Shown: one piece after another, positions 33,442-42,367 of the stretch
Layout: each line of letters begins with the position of its first letter
How positions within the stretch are numbered: the stretch's first letter is position 1
NCBI GenBank assembly: GCA_963763135.1
Contig: CAVXNJ010000009.1
Location: forward strand, 496,001 to 560,000
DNA length: 64,000 nucleotides
Origin: JANMZO01 sp963763135
GTDB lineage: Bacteria; Actinomycetota; Acidimicrobiia; Acidimicrobiales; JANYDT01
Reading direction: 5' to 3'
Made by a program: the position numbers and the translations under genes
The notes under the pieces: generated by a model
The model's input: only the letters and a program-made list of their open reading frames with translations
Databases searched by the model: none
What the model was told of the DNA's origin: nothing

Positions 33442-34731
33442 GTGGATGGGATGATTCCCCAAGGGTTGTCGAGCTTTCTTCCGACCGGTTCATCGATCGG
33501 TGACGCCGACTTCGCGTGGCGTCACCGGCTGATTTCGTGGATTCTGATCCTTCATCTCCCGGTTGTCCTGGCGGTCGGCCTCGTGAGCGATCTCAACACG
33601 CTGCACGTCATCGGGGAAACATCGATCCTGTTCATCCTGGCGTGGATCGTTCGCCAGCCGCTCTCGCGGGCGGCACTGTCGAACGTCACGAGCTTCTCGC
33701 TGCTGGCCGTTTCCGCCGAGTTGATCCATTTCAGCGGAGGCATGCCTGAAGCCCACATGCACCTTCTGGTCATGCTGGTGCTGGTCGCACTCTACGAAGA
33801 TGTGCGCGCGTACTTTCTTGCTGTGCTGTTCGTGGTCGTGCACCACATCGGTCTCAGCCTCCTGGCTGGGGACAGTGTCTTCTCTCAGTCGTCCGCCCGG
33901 AACTCGCCGATCCTGTGGTCGTTGTTTCACGCAGGACTGGTCGTTCTCGAAACCGGTTTCATCATGTTGTTCTGGAAGACCGGTAGCGACGCCAAGATTC
34001 GGATCGAGAAAGTGCTCGAAGCCCAATCCGTTGAGATCGAAGGCCGTCGACTGTCCGAGGCCGAGCGATCGGCACAAGCCGTCGAGTTGGAGCGCCGTTT
34101 CACCGCCGAAGTGGAGATGAAACGGGACCTCAGTGCCCGGACCGCGGAGTTGGCCATCAAGGCGGGAGCGGTCGACAGCGGGATGGGCGAGATCAACTTC
34201 GCCATTCAGCACATGACCGAAACCGTGCACGAGATCAGCCGCTCCGTATCCGATGTCAGCCACGTGACAGCAGAGGCGGCCCACGAAGCCCGAACGACCG
34301 CAGCCGCGATCGCGGAACTTCGCGATACGAGCGAAAAGATCGAAGGCATTCTTCACGTGATCCGTTCGATCGCCTCCAAAACCAACCTCCTGGCACTCAA
34401 CGCCACGATCGAAGCGGCGAGCGCCGGAGCTTCCGGGCTGGGGTTCGCGGTTGTGGCCCGTGAAGTCAAAGATCTGGCCGGGCAGACGACACGAGCCGTA
34501 GCCGACATCTCCGATACCTTGCAGAACATCGGATCCGGCGCAGCCGGCGCCGTTGATGCCATCAACCGGATAGCTGCGGTGGTCAGCCAGATCGATGAAC
34601 TACAGCAGACGATTGCTACGGCCGTTGAGGATCAGCAGACTTCCAGCGAAGACATCTCACGCACGATTGCCGAAGCATCGGCAGACATCGCACGAGTCCT
34701 CGGTGGGGTGCAGGAATTGGCTTCCGTCTGA
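33442..34731 (+). CDS. Methyl-accepting chemotaxis protein with a six-helix membrane sensor
   Basis: 429 residues. The N-terminal 180 residues hold about six hydrophobic helices with histidines at 38, 55, 96, 105, 107, 134, 135 and 163, including the run EAHMHLLVMLVLVALYED and HHIGLSLL. Similar His-containing membrane regions occur in MCPs and diguanylate cyclases of other bacteria, where they may bind heme or metal. A helix (about 185-235) leads straight to the signalling domain without HAMP. The tip KTNLLALNATIEAASAG is conserved. A shorter cytoplasmic part than in the first MCP is visible. Outside the che block, it may feed the same CheA. The start could also be ATG 33451. Confidence 0.9.
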   Translation: MDGMIPQGLSSFLPTGSSIGDADFAWRHRLISWILILHLPVVLAVGLVSDLNTLHVIGETSILFILAWIVRQPLSRAALSNVTSFSLLAVSAELIHFSGGMPEAHMHLLVMLVLVALYEDVRAYFLAVLFVVVHHIGLSLLAGDSVFSQSSARNSPILWSLFHAGLVVLETGFIMLFWKTGSDAKIRIEKVLEAQSVEIEGRRLSEAERSAQAVELERRFTAEVEMKRDLSARTAELAIKAGAVDSGMGEINFAIQHMTETVHEISRSVSDVSHVTAEAAHEARTTAAAIAELRDTSEKIEGILHVIRSIASKTNLLALNATIEAASAGASGLGFAVVAREVKDLAGQTTRAVADISDTLQNIGSGAAGAVDAINRIAAVVSQIDELQQTIATAVEDQQTSSEDISRTIAEASADIARVLGGVQELASV

Positions 34732-34857
34732 AGAAACTGCGGGCTGGCGTCGTGCCGCGTCCAACGGTCAATCGGTTCCACGATCCCTGCATCTGACAGC
34801 GTTTCGCCGGTTCGGCTCGAAGTGGTGTCGTTGGCTCCCGACGTGTCAGGCTGAGTC

Positions 34858-35703
34858 ATGGCCTACGAGTGTTTCGACGTAACGACCGACGAACAGATCG
34901 CGAACGTGCGAATGATCCGTCCGGAGCGCAGCAATTCGATGATCCCGTCGTTTTGGCGCGAGCTGCCTGAGATCATCGACGCACTTTCGGCGTCGGGCCG
35001 GGTGCGGGCGATCGTGCTGTCGGCCGAAGGCAAGAACTTCTGCTCCGGCATGGACCTGACGGTCTTCTCCAACGATCCGGTGGTCGGGGCGAAGGCCGAG
35101 CGCGGTTTCCGGAGCCGACAAGCGGAGCGGTTCCGGAGTTCCGCTCTTAAGCTCCAGGACTCCTTCACCTGCCTCGAGCGCGCTCGGGTCCCGGTGCTGT
35201 GCGCCATCCAGGGGGCCTGCATGGGCGGTGGCATCGACATGGTTTCGGCCGCCGACATGCGATATGCAACAGAGTCGGCGTTCTTCTGCATCCAGGAGAT
35301 CAATATCGGCATGACCGCTGACGTCGGAACGCTGCAGCGGATGCCGAAGCTTGTCGCCGAGGGCATCGTTCGGGAACTTGCGTACACCGGCCGTCGCTGG
35401 AGCGCGGCGGAGGCCCTCGCGGCCGGGTTCGTCAACGCGGTGTTCCCCGATCACGAAGCGATGCTGGCGGGTGTAACGGCTTTGGCTCGAGAGATCGCAT
35501 CGAAGAGTCCGATGGCGATCGCCGGGACCAAGCAGACGATGCACTACACGCGGGACCACTCGGTGGCCGACGGTCTGGAGTTCATCGCCAACTGGAACGC
35601 GGGGATGTTCGACACCGACGACATGGCCGAAGCATTCAAGGCGAAGCTGGAGGGGCGCAAGCCCGAGTTTCCGGATCTTTGGCCGTTGTCGAGCGGTCTC
35701 TAG
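34858..35703 (+). CDS. Enoyl-CoA hydratase/isomerase (crotonase) family protein
   Basis: 281 residues of the crotonase fold. The oxyanion-hole segments KNFCSGMDL and IQGACMGGGIDMVSAADMRYA, followed by the ESAFFCIQEINIGMTADVGTLQR helix (in pieces), are characteristic. One catalytic acid is likely the Glu in CIQEINIGM, with an Asp in TADVGTL as in delta3,5-dienoyl-CoA isomerases. It probably hydrates or isomerises an acyl-CoA. A good rho-independent terminator follows. It converges on a CoA-transferase gene, which suggests an acyl-CoA degradation theme, but there is no operon link. Confidence 0.9.
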   Translation: MAYECFDVTTDEQIANVRMIRPERSNSMIPSFWRELPEIIDALSASGRVRAIVLSAEGKNFCSGMDLTVFSNDPVVGAKAERGFRSRQAERFRSSALKLQDSFTCLERARVPVLCAIQGACMGGGIDMVSAADMRYATESAFFCIQEINIGMTADVGTLQRMPKLVAEGIVRELAYTGRRWSAAEALAAGFVNAVFPDHEAMLAGVTALAREIASKSPMAIAGTKQTMHYTRDHSVADGLEFIANWNAGMFDTDDMAEAFKAKLEGRKPEFPDLWPLSSGL

Positions 35704-35719
35704 CCGGGGCCGGAACCCG

Positions 35720-35748
35720 ACGACGTTGACGTTCGGTAACGTCGTTTT
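35720..35748 (+). terminator. Rho-independent terminator of the crotonase gene
   Basis: ACGACGTT (35720-35727) pairs perfectly with AACGTCGT (35738-35745) over a 10-base loop, and the stem runs into TTTT on the plus strand. It lies 17 bases after the crotonase stop. Confidence 0.75.
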
Positions 35749-35869
35749 CGAAGAGGATCTGTGCGCTGACGCTGCGAACCTTGGCTGGGCTCACCACCGA
35801 GGAGCTCGCCCGAGCTCACTTCCAACGACGTCTCAACGAACTGTCGCCGACCCCGGGACAAACCAGCCC

Positions 35870-38272
35870 CTAGATCACCGCACCGGCGGCGAAGGTCTCC
35901 GCAATGTCCTCATCGGACATTCCCAGAATGTCTCGCAGCACTTCATAGGTGTGCTCGCCGAGACACGGAGCGGGGAGCCGAGGTCCACTGTCGTAGCCGG
36001 CGATTCGGAACTGGTGTCCTTCGTAGGGCACCACGCCCATCTCCGGATGCTCCAGATGGCGAAAGAACGACCGGTGCGCAAACTGCGGGTCGAGTTGATG
36101 ATCGCTGGAGCGCTGCACCATGCCCGCCGGGACCCCGGCCGCCTGCAGCAAATTCATAAGCGCGCGTGGTTCATGCTGGCGGGCGAAGTCCGCCAGCTCT
36201 CGATCGATCAGTTCGGCGGCAGCGCGCCGCCCTTCAAGCGAGCGAAGCTCCGGGCCGGCCCACGACGGGTTCCCAAGTACGCCCACGAGACGCGCCCACT
36301 GATCGTCGGATTCAACCGCGATTGCACACCACTCGTCGGCGCCCGCGCACGGATACGCATCGTGTGGGAACGCCGTAGGGGAGTAGTTGCCGTTGCGGCG
36401 GGCGGCGCGCCCCGAGACCTGGACGTCGAGCAGTTCCGGCGCAAGGAAATGAAGCGCCGACTCCATCTGGGCCTGGTCGATGTACTGGCCCTGGCCGGTG
36501 CGACGGCGGTGGTCGAGCGCCGCCAGCAGCGTTGCGGTGAGAAATCGTGGGGCAATGGTGTCGGTATAGGCGTTGAACGGACCTCCCGGCGAGCGGTCAT
36601 CCCAACCGGTGACCTCGTAGAATCCGCTGATTGCGGCCGCATGGTACCCGTAACCCGACATGCCGGCGGCGGGTCCGGTCTGCCCGAGAAGGCAGGTCTC
36701 CGCCATGATGATGCCCGGGTTCAGCACGCTCGCAACGTCGTACCCGAGCCCGTTCCTGCTCATGGTTCCCGCCGTGAACGAGTTGAGTGAGATGTCGCAC
36801 CACTCGAGAAGGCGCAATGCGAGCGCATGGCCCTCCGGGGTCTTCATGTTCAGCCCGAGGGACAGCTTCGACGTGTTGAACGCCCCGAAGAACTGACATC
36901 GGTTCATGCCCGGAATGTCGTCCTTGAACGGCCCACTCAAGCGCAGGCGGTCCACCGGCTTGTCCGTTTCGATGTGAATCACCGTTGCGCCGTGGTCGGC
37001 GAGAGCTTTGGCGGTGATGGGCCCGACGCCGATCCACGAAAAGTCGGCCACCTTGAGTCCCTCCAGGGGGAGTCGCGACGACCGCACCCGTTCGGCGGGC
37101 TGCGAGCGCGCCGGCGACGGCAACGGACGTCGCAATTCGCCAAGAACCTCATTCGTATGTTCACCTAGTAATGGAGCCGGCCGCGTCCACTCAATGGGTG
37201 AATTCGATGCCTTGATAAACGGTCCCGGTGTTCGAACGGTCGTCCCGTCGGGCAGCGTGATGTCGCGCCAGTAGTCACGGCTTGCGACCTGCGCCATGGC
37301 GAGAACGTCGGCCACGGTGCTGACCGGCGCGAAGGTTGAGCCCTCGCTGAGGCCGTTCGTGAACAATTCGGCCTTGGTCTTCGTGCGCAGAAACTTCGTT
37401 GCCTCAGTTCGAAGTTCGTCGATGGAAATGGTCAGCGGTTCGTCGCTCACATAACGGAGCTCGTAGGAACTCCAGTCCTCCTGAGCCAACCATTCAGCCG
37501 AGACCGTGCCCGCTTCGGCCATCCATCGCAGAACGCATTGCAGCGTCGATCCGGAGAGCACGAGGCACACTTCACCGTCGGCACACGGGTAGACGAGAGG
37601 TGTGTTGACCCGTAGCTGCAGTACGGTGCCGTTGCGCTCGATGTTGCGACCTTGGATCGCATGGGCGGTCATTGCCTGGAGCCCGGTCCAGAACACCGCG
37701 GCCTGAACCGACGTGTCGACGAACTGGGCCTCACCTGTGGCCAAACGAAGTTGGTGAGCCGTCATTGCACCAACGACACTTTCTGCGGCAGCGTGGTGCC
37801 AGGTCTGCGGCACCGTGATCCGAACTGGTCGGCGATCGGAGTCGCCGTTCAACGCCATTGCCCCACCCATGGCGGAAAGCGTGAGATCCGACGCCAGATG
37901 ATCAGCGTACGGACCATCGTGTCCGAACGGCGAAATCGCTACGTAGACGAGATCAGGACGTATCTTTCGCAGTGCTTCGAACCCAAGACCACGCGCTTCC
38001 ATCGCACCCGGTCCGGCGTTCTCGAAGAGAAAGTCGGCCGTCGCGACCAGATCAAAGAACGTCGCCCTCCCCGCTTCGGTGTCGAGATCGAGCACCACGC
38101 TCCGCTTGCCTCGGTTGTAGGCATGAAACCAGAGGTTAGGTTCCTCGGATCGCGAATCCGCTCCGGTCGGAGGCTCGACTTTGATCACATCCGCTCCATG
38201 CCCTGCCAACATGAAGGTGGCCAACTCGGCTCGGGAGTCCGTGAGGTCAATCACTCGGTAGGGTGCAAGCAT
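35870..38272 (-). CDS. CaiB/BaiF CoA-transferase with two fused domains
   Basis: 800 residues, twice the usual family length. Two complete class III CoA-transferase (CaiB/BaiF) units are joined: residues 1-385, starting YRVIDLTDSRAELATFML, and about 400-790, starting LKVADFSWIGVGPITAKALAD. Each keeps the Asp that forms the acyl anhydride, in QFVDTSVQAAV and GQYIDQAQMESAL. Family enzymes are interlocked dimers moving CoA between acids; here one chain may form the pseudo-dimer. The two units are diverged from each other, so one may be mostly structural. It is divergent from an MFS exporter, and the gap of 145 bp should hold both promoters. Confidence 0.9.
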   Translation of the reverse strand: MLAPYRVIDLTDSRAELATFMLAGHGADVIKVEPPTGADSRSEEPNLWFHAYNRGKRSVVLDLDTEAGRATFFDLVATADFLFENAGPGAMEARGLGFEALRKIRPDLVYVAISPFGHDGPYADHLASDLTLSAMGGAMALNGDSDRRPVRITVPQTWHHAAAESVVGAMTAHQLRLATGEAQFVDTSVQAAVFWTGLQAMTAHAIQGRNIERNGTVLQLRVNTPLVYPCADGEVCLVLSGSTLQCVLRWMAEAGTVSAEWLAQEDWSSYELRYVSDEPLTISIDELRTEATKFLRTKTKAELFTNGLSEGSTFAPVSTVADVLAMAQVASRDYWRDITLPDGTTVRTPGPFIKASNSPIEWTRPAPLLGEHTNEVLGELRRPLPSPARSQPAERVRSSRLPLEGLKVADFSWIGVGPITAKALADHGATVIHIETDKPVDRLRLSGPFKDDIPGMNRCQFFGAFNTSKLSLGLNMKTPEGHALALRLLEWCDISLNSFTAGTMSRNGLGYDVASVLNPGIIMAETCLLGQTGPAAGMSGYGYHAAAISGFYEVTGWDDRSPGGPFNAYTDTIAPRFLTATLLAALDHRRRTGQGQYIDQAQMESALHFLAPELLDVQVSGRAARRNGNYSPTAFPHDAYPCAGADEWCAIAVESDDQWARLVGVLGNPSWAGPELRSLEGRRAAAELIDRELADFARQHEPRALMNLLQAAGVPAGMVQRSSDHQLDPQFAHRSFFRHLEHPEMGVVPYEGHQFRIAGYDSGPRLPAPCLGEHTYEVLRDILGMSDEDIAETFAAGAVI

Positions 38273-38417
38273 CCGCTCATCGTGTCACGCCTCGGCCGCG
38301 AGAGTCGAAGCCGGCGAATGGTTGGTGGAAACGGAGCGCATGTTACGGTCGACCGATGCCGATTCCCCCTTCGTCCGCTGCGACATCGAGTGAACCGTCT
38401 GGACCCGAGGTCGGTGG

Positions 38418-39680
38418 GTGGTGAGCGTAGCTGCCGCCCCCGGGCAGCGGGGCGTCGCCAGAGCCTTGGCGGCGAACCGGTCATTTTCGATGTACTTCTC
38501 GACGTTCTTTGTGTCGAACATCGGAATGTTCATGCAAGCTCTCGGCGTTCCGTTCGTGCTGTACGGCATGACGAAATCCAAGACGTGGGTCGGCGCTGGC
38601 GGCTTCTGCAGTCAGATGTCGGCATTTCTCGTGACGCCGTTGGCTGGCACGCTGGCCGACCGGGTCAGCCGACGAATGGTGCTCGTTCTGTCCCAGATCA
38701 TTCAACTCGGGTCGGCCACGTTGCTTTGGATACTGGCGATCTCCGACGCCCTGACCCCATGGCGCATACTAGGTGTACTTATTATCGGTGGGCTCGGAGC
38801 TGGATTTCAACACACGACCGCTCAAGCGATCCTTCCCCAGATCGTGGAGCCGGACCACTTCAAATCGGCGATGCGCGCGTTTCCGCTTTGCTTCAACCTG
38901 CCTCGGGCGTTCGGACCGCTGATCGCCGGTGTCGTGCTTCGAAAGTTCGGTCCATCAACGACATTCGCCGTCAACGCGCTTTCGTTTGTGCCCTTCATCG
39001 TGGTGATCGCCGTTATGCACCTTCGCCCGGCGGCGTTGGCCGGCAGCGCCGAACACTGGGGGAAGCAGTTCGTCGAGGGTTACCGCTACGCCCGGGCCAA
39101 CCGGTCGCTCTGGTCGGCGATCACCCTCGTGTTCATGATGTCGCTGCTTGGCATGTCGATGCTGAGTCACATTGCCGACATCGGCACCGAAATCTACAAG
39201 GTCCGGGCCGACGGCCTTGGTGTCGTATCGGCGGCGGTGGGCATCGGATCGGTGCTGGCCTCGATTGCGGTCGTACGCATCGGAGATCGTCTCCAGAACT
39301 TCCGCCTCGGGATCGCCGGAATCCTGGTTCAGGGACTCGCGGTGATCGCCGCTGTTGCGACGCATTCGTTCGCGGTGGCCCTGGCGTCCTTCTTTGCCTT
39401 CGGACTGGGCAACCTGATGACCGGAATCTCCATGTCGGTCGTGGTCCAGACGACGACCGAAGACGCCTATCGGGGCCGGGTCGGATCGCTGTACATGTCG
39501 GGGTACCTGCTTGGCGGGCCGATCGGTGCGCTCACGATCGGCGTGCTTGCCGACCGCATCGGTCTGGCCCTGACGGTCGGGATTTTCGGTGGTCTGCTCT
39601 GCGCATTCGGTGTTGTCACGGCCGTCGGTCATGCAAGATCCGTTTCCGAACCGGATCTTCCGGTCGCACCCGCCGGTTGA
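38418..39680 (+). CDS. MFS transporter (EntS/MFS_3-like)
   Basis: 420 residues from GTG 38418 (GAGG 7 bases upstream). Twelve hydrophobic segments; motif A appears as GTLADRVSRRMVL after TM2 and again in weaker form after TM8 (RIGDRLQNFR). The motif QAILPQIVEPDHFKSAM and the overall arrangement match the MFS_3 group, which includes the enterobactin exporter EntS and macrolide pumps. It probably exports a small molecule. It lies divergent from the CoA-transferase and 248 bp ahead of another MFS gene of a different subfamily. Confidence 0.87.
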   Translation: MVSVAAAPGQRGVARALAANRSFSMYFSTFFVSNIGMFMQALGVPFVLYGMTKSKTWVGAGGFCSQMSAFLVTPLAGTLADRVSRRMVLVLSQIIQLGSATLLWILAISDALTPWRILGVLIIGGLGAGFQHTTAQAILPQIVEPDHFKSAMRAFPLCFNLPRAFGPLIAGVVLRKFGPSTTFAVNALSFVPFIVVIAVMHLRPAALAGSAEHWGKQFVEGYRYARANRSLWSAITLVFMMSLLGMSMLSHIADIGTEIYKVRADGLGVVSAAVGIGSVLASIAVVRIGDRLQNFRLGIAGILVQGLAVIAAVATHSFAVALASFFAFGLGNLMTGISMSVVVQTTTEDAYRGRVGSLYMSGYLLGGPIGALTIGVLADRIGLALTVGIFGGLLCAFGVVTAVGHARSVSEPDLPVAPAG

Positions 39681-39928
39681 TTCGACCCTTGCGGCGGTGA
39701 CAACGCGGCCAGTTCGGTCTCTGTTGTTCGACCTCGTGCGCAGACTCAGGCGCTCAAACGTTGGTGGCGTCGTCGGAATCCGGGTTGTTGCCCATCCGCG
39801 AAATGAACTTCAGAATCGGGTGGCGCGGTCTCGTCGCTTCGATGCCGAGCTGCCTCTTGGGAAAATTTGCGGCGAGCGTATTATGGTCGCCGTCTGTGAC
39901 AGTGTTACAAGATCCCCCTGAGGCGCAG

Positions 39929-41446
39929 GTGAAGACGGCGAGCGGTTTGCCGAAGCGGCAACTTCACCTCCTGTTGGCCACACTCATCGCGTCGACGTGC
40001 CTGTCGTCCATGGACACGAGCATCCTGGTCACCGCGCTGCCGACCATCGCCGGGCAGTTCAATGCGTTCGAACAGCTGTCATGGGTGATCTCCGCCTACA
40101 TCGTGACGTCGACGATCTCGACCCCGTTGCTCGGAAAGCTGTCTGACCTCTTCGGTCGGCGGACGATCTTCCTCACGGCGATGGGAACGTTCGCCGTGGC
40201 CTCGCTGCTTTGTGGCCTGTCACAATCAATGAACCAACTGATCGCCACTCGGGCCCTCCAGGGCGTGGGCGGCGGCGCGATCCAAGCCCTGTCGTTTGCC
40301 ATCCTCGGTGACATCCTCCCGCCGAGGGAACGTGGTCGGTACGTCGGCTACTTCACGCTCGCATTTGCGTCTGCGGCATTGCTCGGCCCACTGGTAGGCG
40401 GACTTATCATCGACCATTGGACCTGGCCTTGGATCTTCTTCATAAACGTGCCGCTATGTGCCGTACTGATGCTGGCCCTGAATCGGACCCTGAAGCTGCC
40501 GTTCAAACGACGCCAGGCTCAGTTGGATTTCGTGGGAGCCGGCCTTCTTGCCGTCGGACTCGCGTCGCTGATGATCGGTCTTGAAGAGGGAAAGACGACG
40601 ATTTTCAATGCCAAGTCCATGACGCTCGTCGGTGTCGCCGTACTGGTGTTGGTGCTGTTCGTCTTTCAGGAGCGTCGGGCCTCGGAACCCATGATCCCTT
40701 TGCGCCTGTTCAAGAACAAGGTGGTTCTCGCCTGCTCGATGCTTGGGGTCTGCGCCGGGGCGGTCAGCTTCGGAGCATCCAACTACATGTCCGTCTACTT
40801 CCAGGACGCCCTGTTTGTAAGCCCGACTGAAGCGGGCCTCCGCTCGATGCCCCTGATGGTCGGCATCGTTGTGAGTTCCACCGCAACCGGTCGACTCATC
40901 GCCGCCAAGGGATACTACAAACGGTTCCCGATTGTCGGTTCGATCCTCGCAACGATGTCGCTCGCGATTCTTGCCGTGCTGGTGTCGAACCGAGCGTCGT
41001 ATGCCATGTTCGTTCCTTGTCTTGTACTCATGGGTCTGGGTTTCGGCTCGGTGTACACGACCACGTCGATCGCTACCCAGAACGCGTGTGAGATCCGGGA
41101 CATGGGCGTTGCGACGGCAACGATCATGTTCTTCCGGTCGCTCGGCGGTTCGGTGATGCTTGCGATCAGCGGAACGATCCTGAACAAGACGATTCGATCG
41201 GAGCTTCCCCGTCGAGCGGGGATCACGGCGGAAAAGGGCATCGCCTTGATTCGGGAACCGAAGAAGATTTCCGGACTCCCGACGAACATTCGAGAAGCCG
41301 TCGTTGACTCGATCTCGACCGGTGTCGGTCGCATCCAGCTCGCGGCGGCGATCGCGATGGTGATCGCCATCGGCTGGGCCCTGTTCCTGCCTGAGTTGCC
41401 ACTGCGTAACAGCGCCGGGCTCACCGAGGTGTTGCACGCCGAGTAG
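39929..41446 (+). CDS. MFS drug:H+ antiporter of the DHA2 (EmrB/QacA) family
   Basis: About 505 residues from GTG 39929, which has TGAGG 6 bases upstream. An earlier GTG at 39896 and an open frame to 39761 are alternatives without a clear ribosome site. Fourteen hydrophobic segments; motif D1 is SMDTSILVTALPTIA, motif A is GKLSDLFGRRTIFL, and motif C-like residues are in the GPLVGGLIIDHW helix. DHA2 members expel cationic drugs or lipids in exchange for protons. The large loop near residue 430 (TAEKGIALIREPKK) is typical of the group. Confidence 0.88.
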   Translation: MKTASGLPKRQLHLLLATLIASTCLSSMDTSILVTALPTIAGQFNAFEQLSWVISAYIVTSTISTPLLGKLSDLFGRRTIFLTAMGTFAVASLLCGLSQSMNQLIATRALQGVGGGAIQALSFAILGDILPPRERGRYVGYFTLAFASAALLGPLVGGLIIDHWTWPWIFFINVPLCAVLMLALNRTLKLPFKRRQAQLDFVGAGLLAVGLASLMIGLEEGKTTIFNAKSMTLVGVAVLVLVLFVFQERRASEPMIPLRLFKNKVVLACSMLGVCAGAVSFGASNYMSVYFQDALFVSPTEAGLRSMPLMVGIVVSSTATGRLIAAKGYYKRFPIVGSILATMSLAILAVLVSNRASYAMFVPCLVLMGLGFGSVYTTTSIATQNACEIRDMGVATATIMFFRSLGGSVMLAISGTILNKTIRSELPRRAGITAEKGIALIREPKKISGLPTNIREAVVDSISTGVGRIQLAAAIAMVIAIGWALFLPELPLRNSAGLTEVLHAE

Positions 41447-41507
41447 TTCAGCCTCGTGAGGTTGCGATCACTTGGTGGCGATCGGCTCCGCCTGCCAGTA
41501 TCTGGTC

Positions 41508-42341
41508 GTGAATTCTCTAGCGAACCAGTCCATGATCGTGACCGGAGGAGGCAGCGGAATCGGCCTCGGCGCCGCTATCCGTCTTGCGGCCGACGGTGCC
41601 CACGTCACGATATGCGGACGCACTGAGTCCAAGCTGCTCGAGGCCGCTGAAGTCATCCGGGCGACCGCGTCCGAGGGGGTCACCGTCCAGACGGTGACGG
41701 CCGACGTCTCGATCGAAGACGACATGCGCCGGGTGGTCGAAGCGGCGATTGCGCCGACCGGTCGTATCAACGGCGTGCTGGCCTCCGCCGGGGGTGCCAA
41801 GCAGATCGGCCCGATCGCCACGATGGACGTCGACGCGTTCCGGGCCACGCTCGAACTCAACGTGATCGGTACGGTCATCACGATCAAGCATGTCGCACCG
41901 GTCATGGCCCGCAACGGCGGCGGGTCGATCGTGGCCCTGTCGTCGATCGCGGGCGACGCCACCCATCGGCTGATGGCGGCGTACTGCGTATCGAAAGCCG
42001 GGATCGACATGCTCGTTCGGATCGCGGCCGATGAGCTCGGAGCGTCGGGCATTCGGGTCAACTCGATCCGCCCGGGACTCGTGGTCACGGATCTCACCAC
42101 CAACATCACCAATTGCGGTCCGCTGCTCGACGACTATCTGGCGAAGATGCCGCTGGGCCGGGTCGGCACGGTGCAGGACACCGCAGCGCTTTCGCGGTTC
42201 CTCCTCGGGCCGGAATCGAGCTGGATCACCGGCCAATCGATTGGAATCGACGGTGGCCATCACCTGCGAGGCGGGCCGAACTACGGCCTCATGCTCGGTG
42301 GGATGTTCCCGCCTGACATGGAACGTGGTCTCGTTCCGTAA
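41508..42341 (+). CDS. Short-chain dehydrogenase/reductase
   Basis: 277 residues from GTG 41508, which places the nucleotide loop TGGGSGIG about 10 residues from the start, as usual. Further classical SDR features are ADVS (adenine contact), NVIGT, the Ser of LSSIAGDA and the catalytic pair Tyr-x3-Lys in YCVSKAG, then RPGLVVTD. It should use NAD(P)H to reduce or oxidise a carbonyl/alcohol. The substrate cannot be told. C-terminal residues after the SDR core (LRGGPNYGLMLGGMF) are typical for actinobacterial members. It converges on the GGDEF-EAL gene with only 26 bp between. Confidence 0.9.
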   Translation: MNSLANQSMIVTGGGSGIGLGAAIRLAADGAHVTICGRTESKLLEAAEVIRATASEGVTVQTVTADVSIEDDMRRVVEAAIAPTGRINGVLASAGGAKQIGPIATMDVDAFRATLELNVIGTVITIKHVAPVMARNGGGSIVALSSIAGDATHRLMAAYCVSKAGIDMLVRIAADELGASGIRVNSIRPGLVVTDLTTNITNCGPLLDDYLAKMPLGRVGTVQDTAALSRFLLGPESSWITGQSIGIDGGHHLRGGPNYGLMLGGMFPPDMERGLVP

Positions 42342-42367
42342 CCAGCGAGGACTGATTAACCAAGCCC

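Noticed and set aside
35726..36790. 354-residue open frame opposite the CoA-transferase
   Set aside because: Antisense to a clearly conserved CaiB domain, with no recognisable features.
37652..39700. 682-residue open frame on the plus strand
   Set aside because: It runs antisense to the CoA-transferase and then out of frame through the MFS gene; the composition is Arg/Pro-rich and no domain is visible. It is a GC-rich shadow.
40454..41437. 327-residue minus-strand open frame
   Set aside because: Charged, Arg/Asp/His-rich antisense shadow of the DHA2 transporter.
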